Positions 49,232 to 60,553 of a stretch of 64,000 nt of DNA are shown here, piece after piece. The stretch lies in the NCBI GenBank assembly GCA_964035575.1, contig CAXIVB010000017.1, positions 25,001-89,000 of the forward strand. The letters run 5' to 3'. Position 1 is the first letter of the stretch; each line of letters opens with the position of its first letter. Position numbers and translations under genes: made by a program. The notes beneath the pieces are model-generated. The model made no database searches. It had not been told where the DNA came from and worked only from the letters and a program-made list of their open reading frames with translations. The DNA is from Rhynchopus sp. YZ270_cl-10. Taxonomy: Eukaryota; Euglenozoa; Diplonemea; Diplonemida; Diplonemidae.

Positions 49232-49304
49232 GCAGCTATCGTCTAGTGGTTAGGACGCTCGCCTCACACGCGAGAGATCGTCGGTTCAATCCCGACTAGC
49301 TGTA
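49232..49304 (+). tRNA. tRNA-Val(CAC), unit 2
   Basis: Copy of 18313-18385; loop CTCACAC. Confidence 0.97.
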
Positions 49305-49392
49305 ATTTCTTTTTCAACTTTCCTTCACATTTTCGCAATGCAACGATTGAAAAGATGTCCCCATGCAGATAATAGTTTTGCCTACTATCAGA

Positions 49393-49464
49393 TCCGCTGT
49401 AGTATAGTGGTTAGAACAGCCGGCTCTCACCCGGCAGACCGGGGTTCAATTCCCCGCAGCGGAA
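49393..49464 (+). tRNA. tRNA-Glu(CTC), unit 2
   Basis: Copy of 18474-18545; loop CTCTCAC. Confidence 0.97.
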
Positions 49465-49558
49465 AATACCTTTTTTTAGACCAAGTTTTGGAGAGAAGAA
49501 TTTCTGACTTTTGAATAATAACACCATCATGTAAATCTGGATGAAGAAAATAATCAGT

Positions 49559-49630
49559 GGCTTAGTGGTCTAGTGGCATGATTCTCGCTTCGGGTGCGAG
49601 AGGTCCAGGGTTCGATTCCCTGCTGAGCCC
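49559..49630 (+). tRNA. tRNA-Pro(CGG), unit 2
   Basis: Copy of 18640-18711; loop TTCGGGT. Confidence 0.97.
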
Positions 49631-49845
49631 CTCTTTTTATTCAGGTACTTTTCTTGCTTGGGAATTGTTTAGAAAAATTATGTCCACATCTTTTCGACCA
49701 CCAAAATCCCAAGATGAGGAAGTTTGGAAAAGTGTATTTTTGTGAAAGTATTTTGCCATATCTTTGTTGTCACCAAAATCCCAAGATAGTGAGAGAATCT
49801 TGAAAAATGATTTTCCATATTTTCACTTCCCAGTGAAAAAGAGAA

Positions 49846-49918
49846 TACCCATGGTGGGGATCGAACCCACAATCTTTCGCTTAGGAAGCGAACGCCTTAT
49901 CCATTGGGCTACACGGGC
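49846..49918 (-). tRNA. tRNA-Arg(CCT), unit 2
   Basis: Copy of 18927-18999; loop TTCCTAA. Confidence 0.96.
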
Positions 49919-50024
49919 CTAATAGTTTTACCTTCTTTCCTTTTCTCTGGGGTGGTCAAATTTAGGACAAGAGACTTTTCTGCATGACCACCCCACAATG
50001 ATTCTTTGGTTTAAATGAATGTGA

Positions 50025-50097
50025 GCCTCCCTAGCTCAGTCGGTAGAGCGCAAGGCCCTTAACCTTGTGGTCGCGGGTTCGAGCCCCGCGGGAGGTG
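50025..50097 (+). tRNA. tRNA-Lys(CTT) copy 1, unit 2
   Basis: Copy of 19106-19178; loop CCCTTAA. Confidence 0.97.
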
Positions 50098-50433
50098 CTT
50101 TTCTTTTTGAATGCTTACGATTTTGCAGGTTTCTGAGATTTTGAGGCAAATGAAAACCAAAAAATATTTCCTCCACTTGATCTCAGTTCTGTTTCGTTGG
50201 CAAGTTGAGAGTGGAATTTGGGTGAAAATATGTGTTTTCCGAACCAACACAGGACTCCCACCGACCGGTGTAGGTTTTGCGTTCAACCAGGTGTGAACTG
50301 CTTCCACTCGCGAAAAGTGCCAGACCCTTTTGCTGGGGATAGCACGTTTCAGCCCCACAACTTATCTCCTTTCTGGGCAAGTCCAGTGTGCTCAGCTGCC
50401 GCTTCTTGGCGACTCACCAGTACAGAGTGGTGG

Positions 50434-50760
50434 AATCCAGCACAGAATGGAATGGCTGGGAAATCCTTAGCAATCCATAATTCAGATGGAAAAACTCCTG
50501 ACCCAGCTATTGAATTTTCGGATCATTTTCTCAGTCACAATGCAAGCACAGAATGGAAACCAAAACCAAGCACAGAATGGAACACGGCTATAAGACTCCA
50601 GCCATTCCATTCTGTGCTGGTTTTTCGTTTCCTTTCTGTGCTTGCATTGTGACTGAGAAAATGATCTGAAAATTCAATACCCGGGTCAGGAGTTTTTTTT
50701 TCCACTCCTAACAAATCCTTACAGTAAGCCTATAAGTCTCCAGCCATTCCATTCTGTGCT
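50434..50760. repeat. Imperfect palindromic (MITE-like) element, unit 2
   Basis: Copy of 19515-19841. Confidence 0.6.
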
Positions 50761-50915
50761 GGTTTTTGGAGCCCATTCTGTGAGCACTCGCTCGGGCCTG
50801 TACTGGAGTATAGCGGCCAGGCCATCTCCCTTCTGCGTTCCTGCCTGTCACATCCAGTGCTCAGTTGCTGCTTCTTCAGCACAACCGCATCACATCACAT
50901 CACCAAAAAATAGAA

Positions 50916-50987
50916 AGGCAACTGGGGGGATCGAACCCCCGACCCTTGGTTTACAAGACCAATGCTCTGCCACTGAGCTAAATCGCC
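50916..50987 (-). tRNA. tRNA-Thr(TGT), unit 2
   Basis: Copy of 19997-20068; loop CTTGTAA. Confidence 0.96.
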
Positions 50988-51069
50988 GCTGATTAAGATG
51001 CTTTTGCTGTTTCTCCTGCGAAGAAGTTTTTCAAGACAACACAGAAAGGAAAGTGTGTAAAAAAAGAAA

Positions 51070-51140
51070 TGACCCTAGACGGAATCGAACCGCCGTTGAT
51101 GGATTTGGAATCCATAGTGCTACCGCTACACCATAGGGCC
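51070..51140 (-). tRNA. tRNA-Trp(CCA), unit 2
   Basis: Copy of 20151-20221, again abutting the foldback element. Confidence 0.95.
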
Positions 51141-51150
51141 CATGATTTAG

Positions 51151-53164
51151 GTATGTCGGGCGCACAGGGGGGTACCCTAATCGGGCGCACAGGGGGGTAC
51201 CCTAATCGGGCGCACAGGGGGGTCCCTAATCGGGCGCACAGGGGGGTCATTTCCTAATCGGGCGCACAGGGGGGTCGGCTAATCGGGCGCACAGGGGGGT
51301 CCCCCTAATCGGGCGCACAGGGGGGTCGCCTAATCGGGCGCACAGGGGGGTACTCCTAATCGGGCGCACAGGGGGGTCGGCTAATCGGGCGCACAGGGGG
51401 GTGGTTTTTTTGAAATATTTTGTTCAACATGACTTATCGTGCAAAAATTTTTTTGAGACCTCAACCCAAGGGGGGAAGACTACTGGTGGTAAAATTTGGT
51501 GGTGGAAAATTTTTTTGGTACACTGGGATCACACAGGCTTAGTGACCACACCAGCCAGATAACGCAACCTAGAACCAGCTAGGTCCCGCGCACCCGCACC
51601 CACCAGCCAGCTTAGTGACCACACCAGCCAGATAACGCAACCTAGAACCAGCTAGGTCCCGCGCACCCGCACCCACCAGCCGGCTTAGTGACTACACCAG
51701 CCAGATAACGCAACCTAGAACCAGCTAGGTCCCGCGCACCCGCACCCACCAGCCGGCTTAGTGACCACACCAGCCAGATAACGCAACCTAGAACCAGCTA
51801 GGTCCCGCGCACCCGCACCCACCAGCCGGCTTAGTGACCACACCAGCCAGATAACGCAACCTAGAACCAGCTAGGTCCCGCGCACCCGCACCCACCAGCC
51901 GGCTTAGTGACCACACCAGCCAGATAACGCAACCTAGAACCAGCTAGGTCCCGCGCACCCGCACCCACCAGCCAGCTTATTGACCACACCAGCCAGATAA
52001 CGTAACCTAGAACCCGCAAACCCGCGCACCCGTCAACCCGCAAACCCGCACAACCACCAGCCAGATAACGCAACCTAGAACCAGCTAGGTCCCGCGCACC
52101 CGCACCCACCAGCCGGCTTAGTGACCACACCAGCCAGATAACGCAACCTAGAAGCAGCTAGGTCCCGCGCACCCGCACCCACCAGCCAGCTTAGTGACCA
52201 CACCAGCCAGATAACGCAACCTAGAACCAGCTAGGTCCCGCGCACCCGCACCCACCAGCCAGCTTATTGACCACACCAGCCAGATAACGTAACCTAGAAC
52301 CAGCTAGGTCCCGCGCACCCGCACCCACCAGCCAGCTTATTGACCACACCAGCCAGATAACGTAACCTCGAACCCGCAAACCCGCGCACCCGTCAACCCG
52401 CAAACCCGCACAACCACGAGCCAGATAACGCAACCTAGAACGAGATAACGTTGACTAAACGAACACGAAGGTATGTAAGAGAATGACACAAACCTGCAAG
52501 ACATATGTGGAGGATCTCTCTGAGGATTGAATCCGAGACCGCGAGATTTGTTGACCTGAGTTGTAACCACTTGGCTACTAAGTCTCACATAAGGATTTCA
52601 CATACTGGTCACCCACGCCAGTACTATCCAGGCCTACTGGTACTTAACTTCTCAACTCTGTAGGGACAGGGTGTATTCACCCGTACACTGGTGAATGCGC
52701 CTCATCCCACCTGATTTGAGAAGTTAAGCACCAGCAGGCCTGGATAGTACTGGCGTGGGTGACCAGTATGTGAAATCCTAATGTGAGACTAAGTAGCCAA
52801 GTGGTTACCACTCAGGTCAACAAGTCTTTCATCGCAGGTTCAATACCCGGAGCGGATACCTTTTCCTAATCGGGCGCACAGGGGGGTCATTTCCTAATCG
52901 GGCGCACAGGGGGGTCGGCTAATCGGGCGCACAGGGGGGTCCCCCTAATCGGGCGCACAGGGGGGTCGCCTAATCGGGCGCACAGGGGGGTCCTCCTAAT
53001 CGGGCGCACAGGGGGGTCGGCTAATCGGGCGCACAGGGGGGTCCCTAATCGGGCGCACAGGGGGGTTTTAGCCGGGCTCTTAATAGCCGTAAAACCCCCC
53101 TGTGCGCCCGATTAGGGACCCCCCTGTGCGCCCGATTAGGGGACCCCCCTGTGCGCCCGACTGG
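51151..53164 (-). mobile_element. Foldback-like element beside tRNA-Trp, unit 2
   Basis: Flanked by CCATGATTTAG at 51140-51150 and 53165-53175. Its minisatellite (51535-52440) has one 73-bp unit more than unit 1. Chimeras at 52502-52862. Confidence 0.78.
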
Positions 53165-53250
53165 CCATGATTTAGGGCTTCAATGCGTTTAGCATGAAGG
53201 TGGAAATTTTGCTGAAAATCCCACACAAAGGAAAAAGACACACAAAAAAG

Positions 53251-53323
53251 TGCGAGGTGCCAGGATCGAACTGACGACCTTAGGATTATGGGACCTACGC
53301 GCTCCCGACTGCGCCAACCTCGC
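53251..53323 (-). tRNA. tRNA-Met elongator (CAT), unit 2
   Basis: Copy of 22259-22331; loop CCCATAA. Confidence 0.96.
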
Positions 53324-53447
53324 CTTGATATTATCGTATCATTAAGAAATACATGGGGTGCAAATTTCTACAGGTTTGTGTGGCAAAAAAATTTTTTTGA
53401 GCCAAAAAATTTTATGGGCTTCTGTGAAAACAATGACAGTTGTAGAA

Positions 53448-53531
53448 CCTCTCGTAGCTCAATTGGTAGAGCGCTCGACTGTAGAATACTCGGTTATCGA
53501 GCGGTCGCTGGTTCGATTCCGGCCGAGAGGA
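53448..53531 (+). tRNA. tRNA-Tyr(GTA) with intron, unit 2
   Basis: Copy of 22456-22539; 11-nt intron at 53485-53495. Confidence 0.96.
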
Positions 53532-53609
53532 TTTTTTTTCGTTTTCGTGTTCCAGATTATTTTCTGCAAACAGATGACTGCCTAAAAACAAAGAACGGTG
53601 AGAATTACA

Positions 53610-53691
53610 GCAGTCGTATCCAAGTGGTTACGGAGGTGGACTAGAAATCCATTGGGCTCTGCCCGCGCAGGTTCAAGTCCTGCCGACTGCG
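53610..53691 (+). tRNA. tRNA-Ser(AGA), unit 2
   Basis: Copy of 22618-22699; loop CTAGAAA. Confidence 0.97.
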
Positions 53692-53789
53692 ATTCATTTT
53701 TTGTTCACAAATTTTCGTGCATTTTCGTCGTTTCTGTGCTCATTTTAGACCATTTTGATGCGCGAAAATAAATCAGAGTGAAGATTGTA

Positions 53790-53861
53790 TCCTCGGTAGT
53801 ATAGAGGTCAGTATTTCCGCCTGTCACGCGGAAGACCCGGGTTCAATTCCCGGCCGGGGAA
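53790..53861 (+). tRNA. tRNA-Asp(GTC) copy 1, unit 2
   Basis: Copy of 22798-22869; loop CTGTCAC. Confidence 0.96.
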
Positions 53862-53923
53862 TTCTTTTTTGTACAGGGCTCCCACTCATTGTTTCGTTTC
53901 TTTTCTGATGAAAATCAAATCAG

Positions 53924-53996
53924 GCCCCGTTGGCGCAATGGATAGCGCGTTGGACTTCGAATCCAAAGGTTGCGGGTTCGAGTCCCGCACGGGGTT
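53924..53996 (+). tRNA. tRNA-Arg(TCG), unit 2
   Basis: Copy of 22932-23004; loop CTTCGAA. Confidence 0.96.
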
Positions 53997-54266
53997 AACT
54001 TTTTGAACATTGTTTTTTTGAACTTTTTTGAAAACACAAAAAAGTGAGGTTGGTGTCAAGTGAAATCACAGTGGAACAACAGATACAAATTTGGGTCCAG
54101 TGGGAAGGGGTCTCCCAGGAATTTTGGATTTTTTGGCAGTCAACCCATCCAGAAGAACCTTAAAAAATCTTGGGAAAAACTTGAAAACTGGAAATTCTTT
54201 GAAAAGCTGACATTTCAGAATTTTTTTCTGAACATGAAAATTTTACTTCCTCCTAAAAAAAAGAAC

Positions 54267-54338
54267 TGCACTTACCGGGAGTCGAACCCGGGCCGCTCGC
54301 TTGGAAGGCGAGAATACTAACCGTTATACCATAAGTGC
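54267..54338 (-). tRNA. tRNA-Gly(TCC), unit 2
   Basis: Copy of 23275-23346; loop CTTCCAA. Confidence 0.97.
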
Positions 54339-54427
54339 TGTTACTTTCATGCAAAGTGTTTTCTTTGTGGGGGGCAATTTCAAAATAAAAAAAATTTGAA
54401 ATTGTTCAAATTGCCCAAAAAAAGAAG

Positions 54428-54499
54428 CAACCGTGGCAGGACTCGAACCTGCAACCGCCTGATCCGTGGTCAGGCGCTCTTCCATTGAGCCACACGGTC
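54428..54499 (-). tRNA. tRNA-Arg(ACG), unit 2
   Basis: Copy of 23436-23507; loop CCACGGA. Confidence 0.96.
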
Positions 54500-54586
54500 C
54501 ATGTCTTTAGGCAATAGTATTTTTTATGTGGCCTGCATATTTTTGGAGTTGGAAAAAATGAAAATGGTTGATTGCACAGCTAAAAA

Positions 54587-54658
54587 AGCGGTTACCGAGA
54601 ATTGAACTCGGGTCTCCCGTGCCACAAACGGGTGTTCTAACCACTAAACCATAACCGC
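54587..54658 (-). tRNA. tRNA-His(GTG), unit 2
   Basis: Copy of 23595-23666; loop TTGTGGC. Confidence 0.96.
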
Positions 54659-54774
54659 TTGAATATTCCCACTTATTGGGATCTCAGAAAGGGTTTTATT
54701 TCCTGGGATATTGTGAAATATTTTTCAAACATGCAACGAGCGGCAACTCGAGCACAATTTCGACTAATATCGTA

Positions 54775-54845
54775 GCGTAATTGGTCTAGTGGTAGAATGG
54801 CCCCCCGCCACGGGGTCGGCCCGGGTTCGATTCCCGGATTACGCA
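54775..54845 (+). tRNA. tRNA-Gly(GCC), unit 2
   Basis: Copy of 23783-23853; loop CCGCCAC. Confidence 0.97.
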
Positions 54846-55195
54846 CTCTCTTTTTGCGTTTGGCAAAAGCAAAACAATATGTTTCGGACAGTTTCAGGTC
54901 GGTCACAAACTCGTTCAAAACGAAAAAGTGGAAATGATATGTACTCTTTCTTGCGTAAGGATTATTAGTAGAGAAAAAAATTTCTTGTCTGATGATACGG
55001 GTTTTTGCTCGACATAGTTTGCGAGTAAGTCAGTTCGGTCACAACTTCCATCACAATTGCAAAAAAAATTGGGACTACAACATGTTCATAAACCCAACCT
55101 GACTTACATGTTTATTTCTTCACAAAATTCCCAGTAAATAAACATGCACATCAGTATGGCCGGTGCGCTGGTCAGAGACATCACGTTTGCGGGCC

Positions 55196-55470
55196 AACCC
55201 CTCTGTGCGCCCGATTAGGAACCCCCCTGTGCGCCCGATTAGGGACCCCCCTGTGCGCCCGGTTAGCTTTACCCCCCTGTGCGCCCGATTAGGAATATCC
55301 CCCTGTGCGCCCGATAAGCTTACCCCCCTGTGCGCCCGATTAGGAACCCCCCTGTGCGCCCGATTAGCTTACCCCCCTGTGCGCCCGATTAGGGACCCCC
55401 CTGTGCGCCCGGTTAGCTTTACCCCCCTGTGCGCCCGATTAGGAATATCCCCCTGTGCGCCCGATTAGGA
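55196..55470 (+). repeat. Foldback-arm-like repeat array, unit 2
   Basis: Copy of 24204-24478; terminus-like remnants continue to about 55752. Confidence 0.85.
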
Positions 55471-55967
55471 ACCACTCTGTGCACCTACCTAGTCACTGTG
55501 ACCAGGTGCCCCTACTAATATGCCTTACCAATATGGCCTGGGCTGTGGTATGTCGGGTGTACTACATGCTGGGACCTAAAGAGGAACCACATGCTGGAAC
55601 ACGGCTTTAAGCCCCCACCCATTTCAGCTGTGGTTCCTACTGTGCCCAGTCACTGTGACCAGGTGCCTGGTCAGATCTGACCAGGTACCCTTACTAATAT
55701 GCCTGACCAATATGGCCAGGGGTGGTATGTCGGGTGCACAAGGGAGTTTCACGATGGGTTATCTTATGCACAGGTACAGTGGATGTAGAAAACCCACAAA
55801 CCCATTGTGTGTGGGTTTTCTGGCATAGGACTGTATGGAAAGTGCACGGGTCCACCACAGTACAACCAGTCATGCACCAAGGGACACTGGCTGTTTTATC
55901 ACTTTTTGAACTTTTTTAGACACTGCCAAACCTTCTCCATAATCTGAGATCTTGGGAAACAAGATAA

Positions 55968-56039
55968 GCTCGTGTGGCGCAATGGAAGCGCGTCGGTTCC
56001 CGACGCCGGAGGTTGCGGGTTCGATCCCCGCCGCGAGTA
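55968..56039 (+). tRNA. tRNA-Arg(CCG), unit 2
   Basis: Copy of 24976-25047; loop TCCCGAC. Confidence 0.95.
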
Positions 56040-56176
56040 CTTTTTATTCATTCCAAAATATTTTTAGATTTCCTTCTTCTCAGAGATTTCTTGTCACAAA
56101 ACTTTGCCAAATTGAAAATTCAGAAATGCGAAAATATCAAAAAACAGCTCCGAAATTTGAAAGCAATCAAAAAGGA

Positions 56177-56248
56177 TTCCCCCTCCGGGGTTTGAACCCG
56201 GGTCGCCTGGGTGAAAGCCAGGTATACTAACCACTGTACTAAAGGGGA
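56177..56248 (-). tRNA. tRNA-Glu(TTC), unit 2
   Basis: Copy of 25185-25256; loop CTTTCAC. Confidence 0.97.
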
Positions 56249-56346
56249 GGTGATACTTAGGCACAATCCAAAAAGGGTACTTTTGTGCAAGCTACACGGA
56301 GTTTCAAACGAAAAAAAAAATTAAAAATGAAAATCCAAAAAGACAA

Positions 56347-56418
56347 GGGCTCGGCGGGGAATTGAACCCCGGACCTCTCGCACCCTAAGCGAGAATCATG
56401 CCACTAGACCACCGAGCC
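56347..56418 (-). tRNA. tRNA-Pro(AGG), unit 2
   Basis: Copy of 25355-25426; loop TTAGGGT. Confidence 0.97.
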
Positions 56419-56532
56419 ACGAATTCTCTCGCATTCTCTTCGTAACGCGGCCATATGTTTCCATCATTCCTTGTGTGTGTTTTCGTTTTGAATAAGGTCC
56501 CCATGTAAATGCTGTCTTCGCTAACAATCAGA

Positions 56533-56605
56533 TCCTCCTTGGCGCAGTCGGTAGCGCGTCAGGCTGTTAACCTGCAGGTCGTTGGTTCGAACCCAACAGG
56601 AGGAG
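56533..56605 (+). tRNA. tRNA-Asn(GTT) copy 2, unit 2
   Basis: Copy of 25541-25613. Confidence 0.97.
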
Positions 56606-56861
56606 ATTTTTCATTTTTTTGAGTTTTTGACTCTATTTTTTAATTTTGAGCTAAAAATCCACATTGTGTGTCATCTTGATGTTGGAACTATTTTTCAGGA
56701 TTTCCAAGGTTGTCCCACCAAAAAAACCAAACATCTTTGGATGCTGACATAACTTGAAGATTCTTGACCTGAAGATAAAACAGATTTTGTCAGGTTTTTT
56801 TTTTGAGTTTGAAAAAGTTCAGAACAGAATGAAAAAAGGGATCGATGCAGTGTATAAAAAA

Positions 56862-56943
56862 CGCGAACGGCAAGGTTCGAACTTGCGCATGCAGAGCACA
56901 CTCGCTTAGCAGGCGAGCCCCGTAACCACTTGGGTACGTCCGC
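56862..56943 (-). tRNA. tRNA-Ser(GCT), unit 2
   Basis: Copy of 25870-25951; loop CTGCTAA. Confidence 0.97.
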
Positions 56944-57162
56944 TTAATTACCTGTCAGTACTTAGGACGAAGCTTGTACTTTGTTTAACGACACGTTAGT
57001 GATCACTTGCGTGGTCACCAAAAATCATCGCAATTGTGACCACCAAAAAAAATTTTTGGGCACGATTTCGCACGATGGCGGGCTCATTGCACGACGGCCG
57101 ACACACCATGTTTTCTCACAAATAAAAAAAATCCAGAAAAATTCAGGTATCAATACAAAAAG

Positions 57163-57235
57163 CACCTCCCGCGGGGCTCGAACCCGCGACCACAAGGTTA
57201 AGGGCCTTGCGCTCTACCGACTGAGCTAGGGAGGC
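57163..57235 (-). tRNA. tRNA-Lys(CTT) copy 2, unit 2
   Basis: Copy of 26171-26243. Confidence 0.97.
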
Positions 57236-57337
57236 TCATATTAACTTAAATCAAAGAATCAACATGGGGTACTTGTGTGTACCTGCAGCCACCAAATTTT
57301 CCATCGTTGTTGCGTGAACAAAAGGATCCGGATTATC

Positions 57338-57409
57338 TCTCCTATGGTGTAGTGGTTAGCACCCTGGACTTTGAATCCAGTAGCCGCGGTTCAAACCCGC
57401 GTGGGAGAA
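57338..57409 (+). tRNA. tRNA-Gln(TTG), unit 2
   Basis: Copy of 26346-26417; loop CTTTGAA. Confidence 0.97.
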
Positions 57410-57524
57410 CTTTTCTTTTTCCAAGTGTTTTCAATATTTTTTGGAGCTTTGTCACACACATCTTCAATCTTTGCATTTGATGGCAAAAACATAAATCACA
57501 GAAATCAAACGAAAAGGTAAAGAA

Positions 57525-57606
57525 CGCTGACGGCAGGGTTCGAACCTGCGCGGGCAGAGCCCAGTGGATTTCAAGTCCACCTCCGTAACCACTTGGATAC
57601 GTCAGC
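57525..57606 (-). tRNA. tRNA-Ser(TGA), unit 2
   Basis: Copy of 26533-26614; loop CTTGAAA. Confidence 0.97.
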
Positions 57607-57683
57607 ATAGTTGAGGAAGTACAACGCCCCAGATCCTGAAAATGGGCACAAAAAAGAGAATCCAATCGATCCAAAAAAGTAGG

Positions 57684-57755
57684 CACCCGCCGTGGGGATC
57701 GAACCCACGACCATTGGATTAAAAGTCCAACGCTCTACCGCTGAGCTAGGCGGGC
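57684..57755 (-). tRNA. tRNA-Lys(TTT), unit 2
   Basis: Copy of 26692-26763; loop CTTTTAA. Confidence 0.97.
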
Positions 57756-57870
57756 ATTCGTTTTAAAGGAAAGAGTCAATTTCAAGGCTTGTTCAGTTCT
57801 TGAAAAAAAACTGACAAAAAAGACGAACAGAACGTGCCCCAAGTACCTCTCCTTGAGGGACATTTATCAG

Positions 57871-57942
57871 GGGCGTTTAGCTCAGTGGTAGAGCGCCCGT
57901 TCTGCATACGGGAGGCCGAGGGTTCGAACCCCTCAATGTCCA
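57871..57942 (+). tRNA. tRNA-Ala(TGC), unit 2
   Basis: Copy of 26879-26950; loop TCTGCAT. Confidence 0.97.
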
Positions 57943-58031
57943 TTTTTTTGCCATATTTTGTTGATTATTTTTTGGTTGGGCCAGTCAAACACACAAAAAT
58001 ATGAACTGACATCATTGTGCAGTGCCTGCGA

Positions 58032-58632
58032 TGAGGATGTGTGTGATGGTCCAATTGGCGAGTCTGACCTCATAATGCGTTCAGGAACATCCAAATGACC
58101 CATTTTCCCAACGTTTTCACATTTTTGAGCATTTTGCTATTACGCAATAGTGGTACAATAGGCATTTTACTGGGTCATTTTAACCAACTCTATCAGGACA
58201 CTTCTGATGCTCCAATTGGCGATTCTGACCTCATAATGGCTTCATGAGCAGCCGAATAACCCGTTTTCCCAATATTTTCACATTTTTGAACGTTTTGCCA
58301 TTCGTGGAATGGTGGCACAAAAGTCATTTTAGTGGGTCATTTTCGCCAACTCGATCAGGGCACTTCTGGTGCTCCAATTTGCGGTTCTGACCTCATAATG
58401 GATTCAAGAGCACCCAAATAACCCATTTTCCCAACGTTTTCACATTTTAGACTATTTTTGCTATTGCGGAATGGCAGTACAATAGGCAGTTTACTGGGTC
58501 ATTTTCGCCAACTCGATCAGGATACTTCTGATGCTCTAATCACATCGTTTAACCTCATAATGCATTCAGGAGCACCCAAATAACCCATTTTCCCAATGTT
58601 TTCGCATTTTTGACCACTTTGCTGTTGCAGAG
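58032..58632 (+). repeat. ~160-bp satellite, unit 2
   Basis: Copy of 27040-27640; no gene. Confidence 0.8.
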
Positions 58633-58727
58633 TATCAGTAAGATGAGGTCATGCAAATACAGTTTTGTGCACAATAGAAAAAAATAGTGTGTACCCCAGC
58701 TTGGCGATTCCTTTCGTCATTATTGTC

Positions 58728-58800
58728 GGTCGTGTAGCTCAGTCGGTAGAGCATTGGTCTAATAAGCCAACGGTCCCAGGTTCGAGCCCTGTCACGACCA
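58728..58800 (+). tRNA. tRNA-Ile(AAT), unit 2
   Basis: Copy of 27736-27808; loop CTAATAA. Confidence 0.97.
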
Positions 58801-58880
58801 ATACTTTTTCTACTACTTTGACTTTGACCTGTTGTCAAAAAATGTTGGCCGTGTAAAAAATATGCATACCCTAAAACAAG

Positions 58881-58887
58881 GCCTCTT

Positions 58888-58936
<49 letters not shown>

Positions 58937-58953
58937 AATCCCAGGTGGAGGCA
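58881..58953 (+). tRNA. tRNA-Phe(GAA), unit 2
   Basis: Copy of 27889-27961; loop CTGAAGA. Confidence 0.96.
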
Positions 58954-59061
58954 CTTCTCTTTTTTCCCCTCAACTCTAATAACAATTTTCAAGGTGCGCT
59001 GTGCTACTACATTGGAAAAGTGCGCTGTGCTACTACATCCCAATTTTTTGGACGAAAATTT

Positions 59062-59187
59062 TTTGGTATGTCGGGCGCACAGCTCAGACCCCGATATGGG
59101 CGCACAGAACACCCCCCCATTGTGGGCGCACAGAACAGGCCCTCCGTTGTGGGCGCACAGCTCACTGTGTGCTGTGCAAGTTTCAGC
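59062..59187. repeat. GGGCGCACAG repeats at ~33-bp spacing, unit 2
   Basis: Copy of 28070-28195. Confidence 0.6.
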
Positions 59188-59597
59188 ATATGGCTTCTGG
59201 CAACAAAAACTTAAAAAAAAATTTTGGCCGAAAATTATTTTTTGGCCTGCAATCAAGTTGAGCTGAGATGCTATGTAACATGTAAGTCAGTCTGTTTCAT
59301 GTTTCCGCTGATCAAAGTTCGTTCGAGATGGAAAGGACTGAAAAGGAAGCACATGTGGAAAAGGAAGCACATGTGGAAATGTTAAGGAATCCCCACCCAT
59401 TTCCGCATGTGCTTCCGGCAACAAAAACTGATTGCTCCGGGATTTGATTTTGGTACCATTTTTCACCAAATCCAAAAAAATTGGCAGAGTAGCACAGCCG
59501 CAAACGTTAGCATTATGACACGTGTTTGCGGATGTGCTCTCACCCCCAAAAAAAATGGGCAATACAAGGCCAAAAAACAAACGCACAAAAAGAAGTG

Positions 59598-59671
59598 TAC
59601 ACCTATCCGGGTTTGAACCGGAGACCTCCTCGGTGTTAACGAGGCGTCATAACCAACTAGACCATAGGTGC
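59598..59671 (-). tRNA. tRNA-Val(AAC), unit 2
   Basis: Copy of 28606-28679; loop TTAACAC. Confidence 0.95.
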
Positions 59672-59792
59672 TGACATTTATATGGTTCGTAGAAACGAGA
59701 TGGTGTGTGCATTCACCACCCAAAACCCAAAACTGTGTCAAAATAAAAAAAATTTTGGACAGAAGAAAATGGGAATATGGGTACAAAACGAA

Positions 59793-59864
59793 GGCTTAGT
59801 GGTCTAGTGGCATGATTCTCGCTTTGGGTGCGAGAGGTCCAGGGTTCGATTCCCTGCTGAGCCC
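59793..59864 (+). tRNA. tRNA-Pro(TGG), unit 2
   Basis: Copy of 28801-28872; loop TTTGGGT. Confidence 0.97.
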
Positions 59865-59971
59865 CTCTTTTTTTCAAGTTTTTGTGTCACAGATTTTTTG
59901 TCAGAAAAACAAATTGTGAAAAAAACTGATCCCTTGAAAAATTGATTCTGGACAATAGAAGGAAAAAAGTG

Positions 59972-60053
59972 TGACAGGAGTGGGGTTTGAACCCACGCCT
60001 CCGAAGAGAAAGGAACTTGAGTCCTCCGCCTTAGACCTCTCGGCCATCCTGCC
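59972..60053 (-). tRNA. tRNA-Leu(CAA), unit 2
   Basis: Copy of 28980-29061; loop CTCAAGT. Confidence 0.96.
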
Positions 60054-60155
60054 TTGCCAACAGATTTATATTAGAAATGAAATGAGAATGATGAGAAAGG
60101 ACAACCAAAACAGAGCAAAAGGAAAAACAGAAAAAAACACAACACATAAAAAGAA

Positions 60156-60227
60156 TTCCCCGGCCGGGAATTGAACCCGGGTCTTCCGCGTGACAGGCGG
60201 AAATACTGACCTCTATACTACCGAGGA
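60156..60227 (-). tRNA. tRNA-Asp(GTC) copy 2, unit 2
   Basis: Copy of 29164-29235. Confidence 0.96.
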
Positions 60228-60315
60228 TACAATGAAGCCTGTTTTTAAAAAGAATGCGTCCAGAGAAAGTCTTCAATCGCACCGGATCTGAAAAATAAAA
60301 AACAAAGAAAAGAAT

Positions 60316-60388
60316 TACCCCATGTGGGACTCGAACCCACAACCTTTGGATTAGAAGTCCAACGCGCTATCCATTGCGCCAATGGGGC
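60316..60388 (-). tRNA. tRNA-Arg(TCT), unit 2
   Basis: Copy of 29324-29396; loop CTTCTAA. Confidence 0.97.
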
Positions 60389-60480
60389 TTGTTTCATATT
60401 CTTTTCTCGTTTTAAGGAAGTGTCCCTTCATGGTCAACAACACCTGTAAAAAATTGTGAAGGAAATTCAAAAATGAAAAG

Positions 60481-60553
60481 TACAACTAGCTGGGATTGAA
60501 CCAGCGATCTTCCGCGTGTAAGGCGGACGTCCTAACCACTAGACGATAGCTGC
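60481..60553 (-). tRNA. tRNA-Val(TAC), unit 2
   Basis: Copy of 29489-29561; loop CTTACAC. Confidence 0.97.
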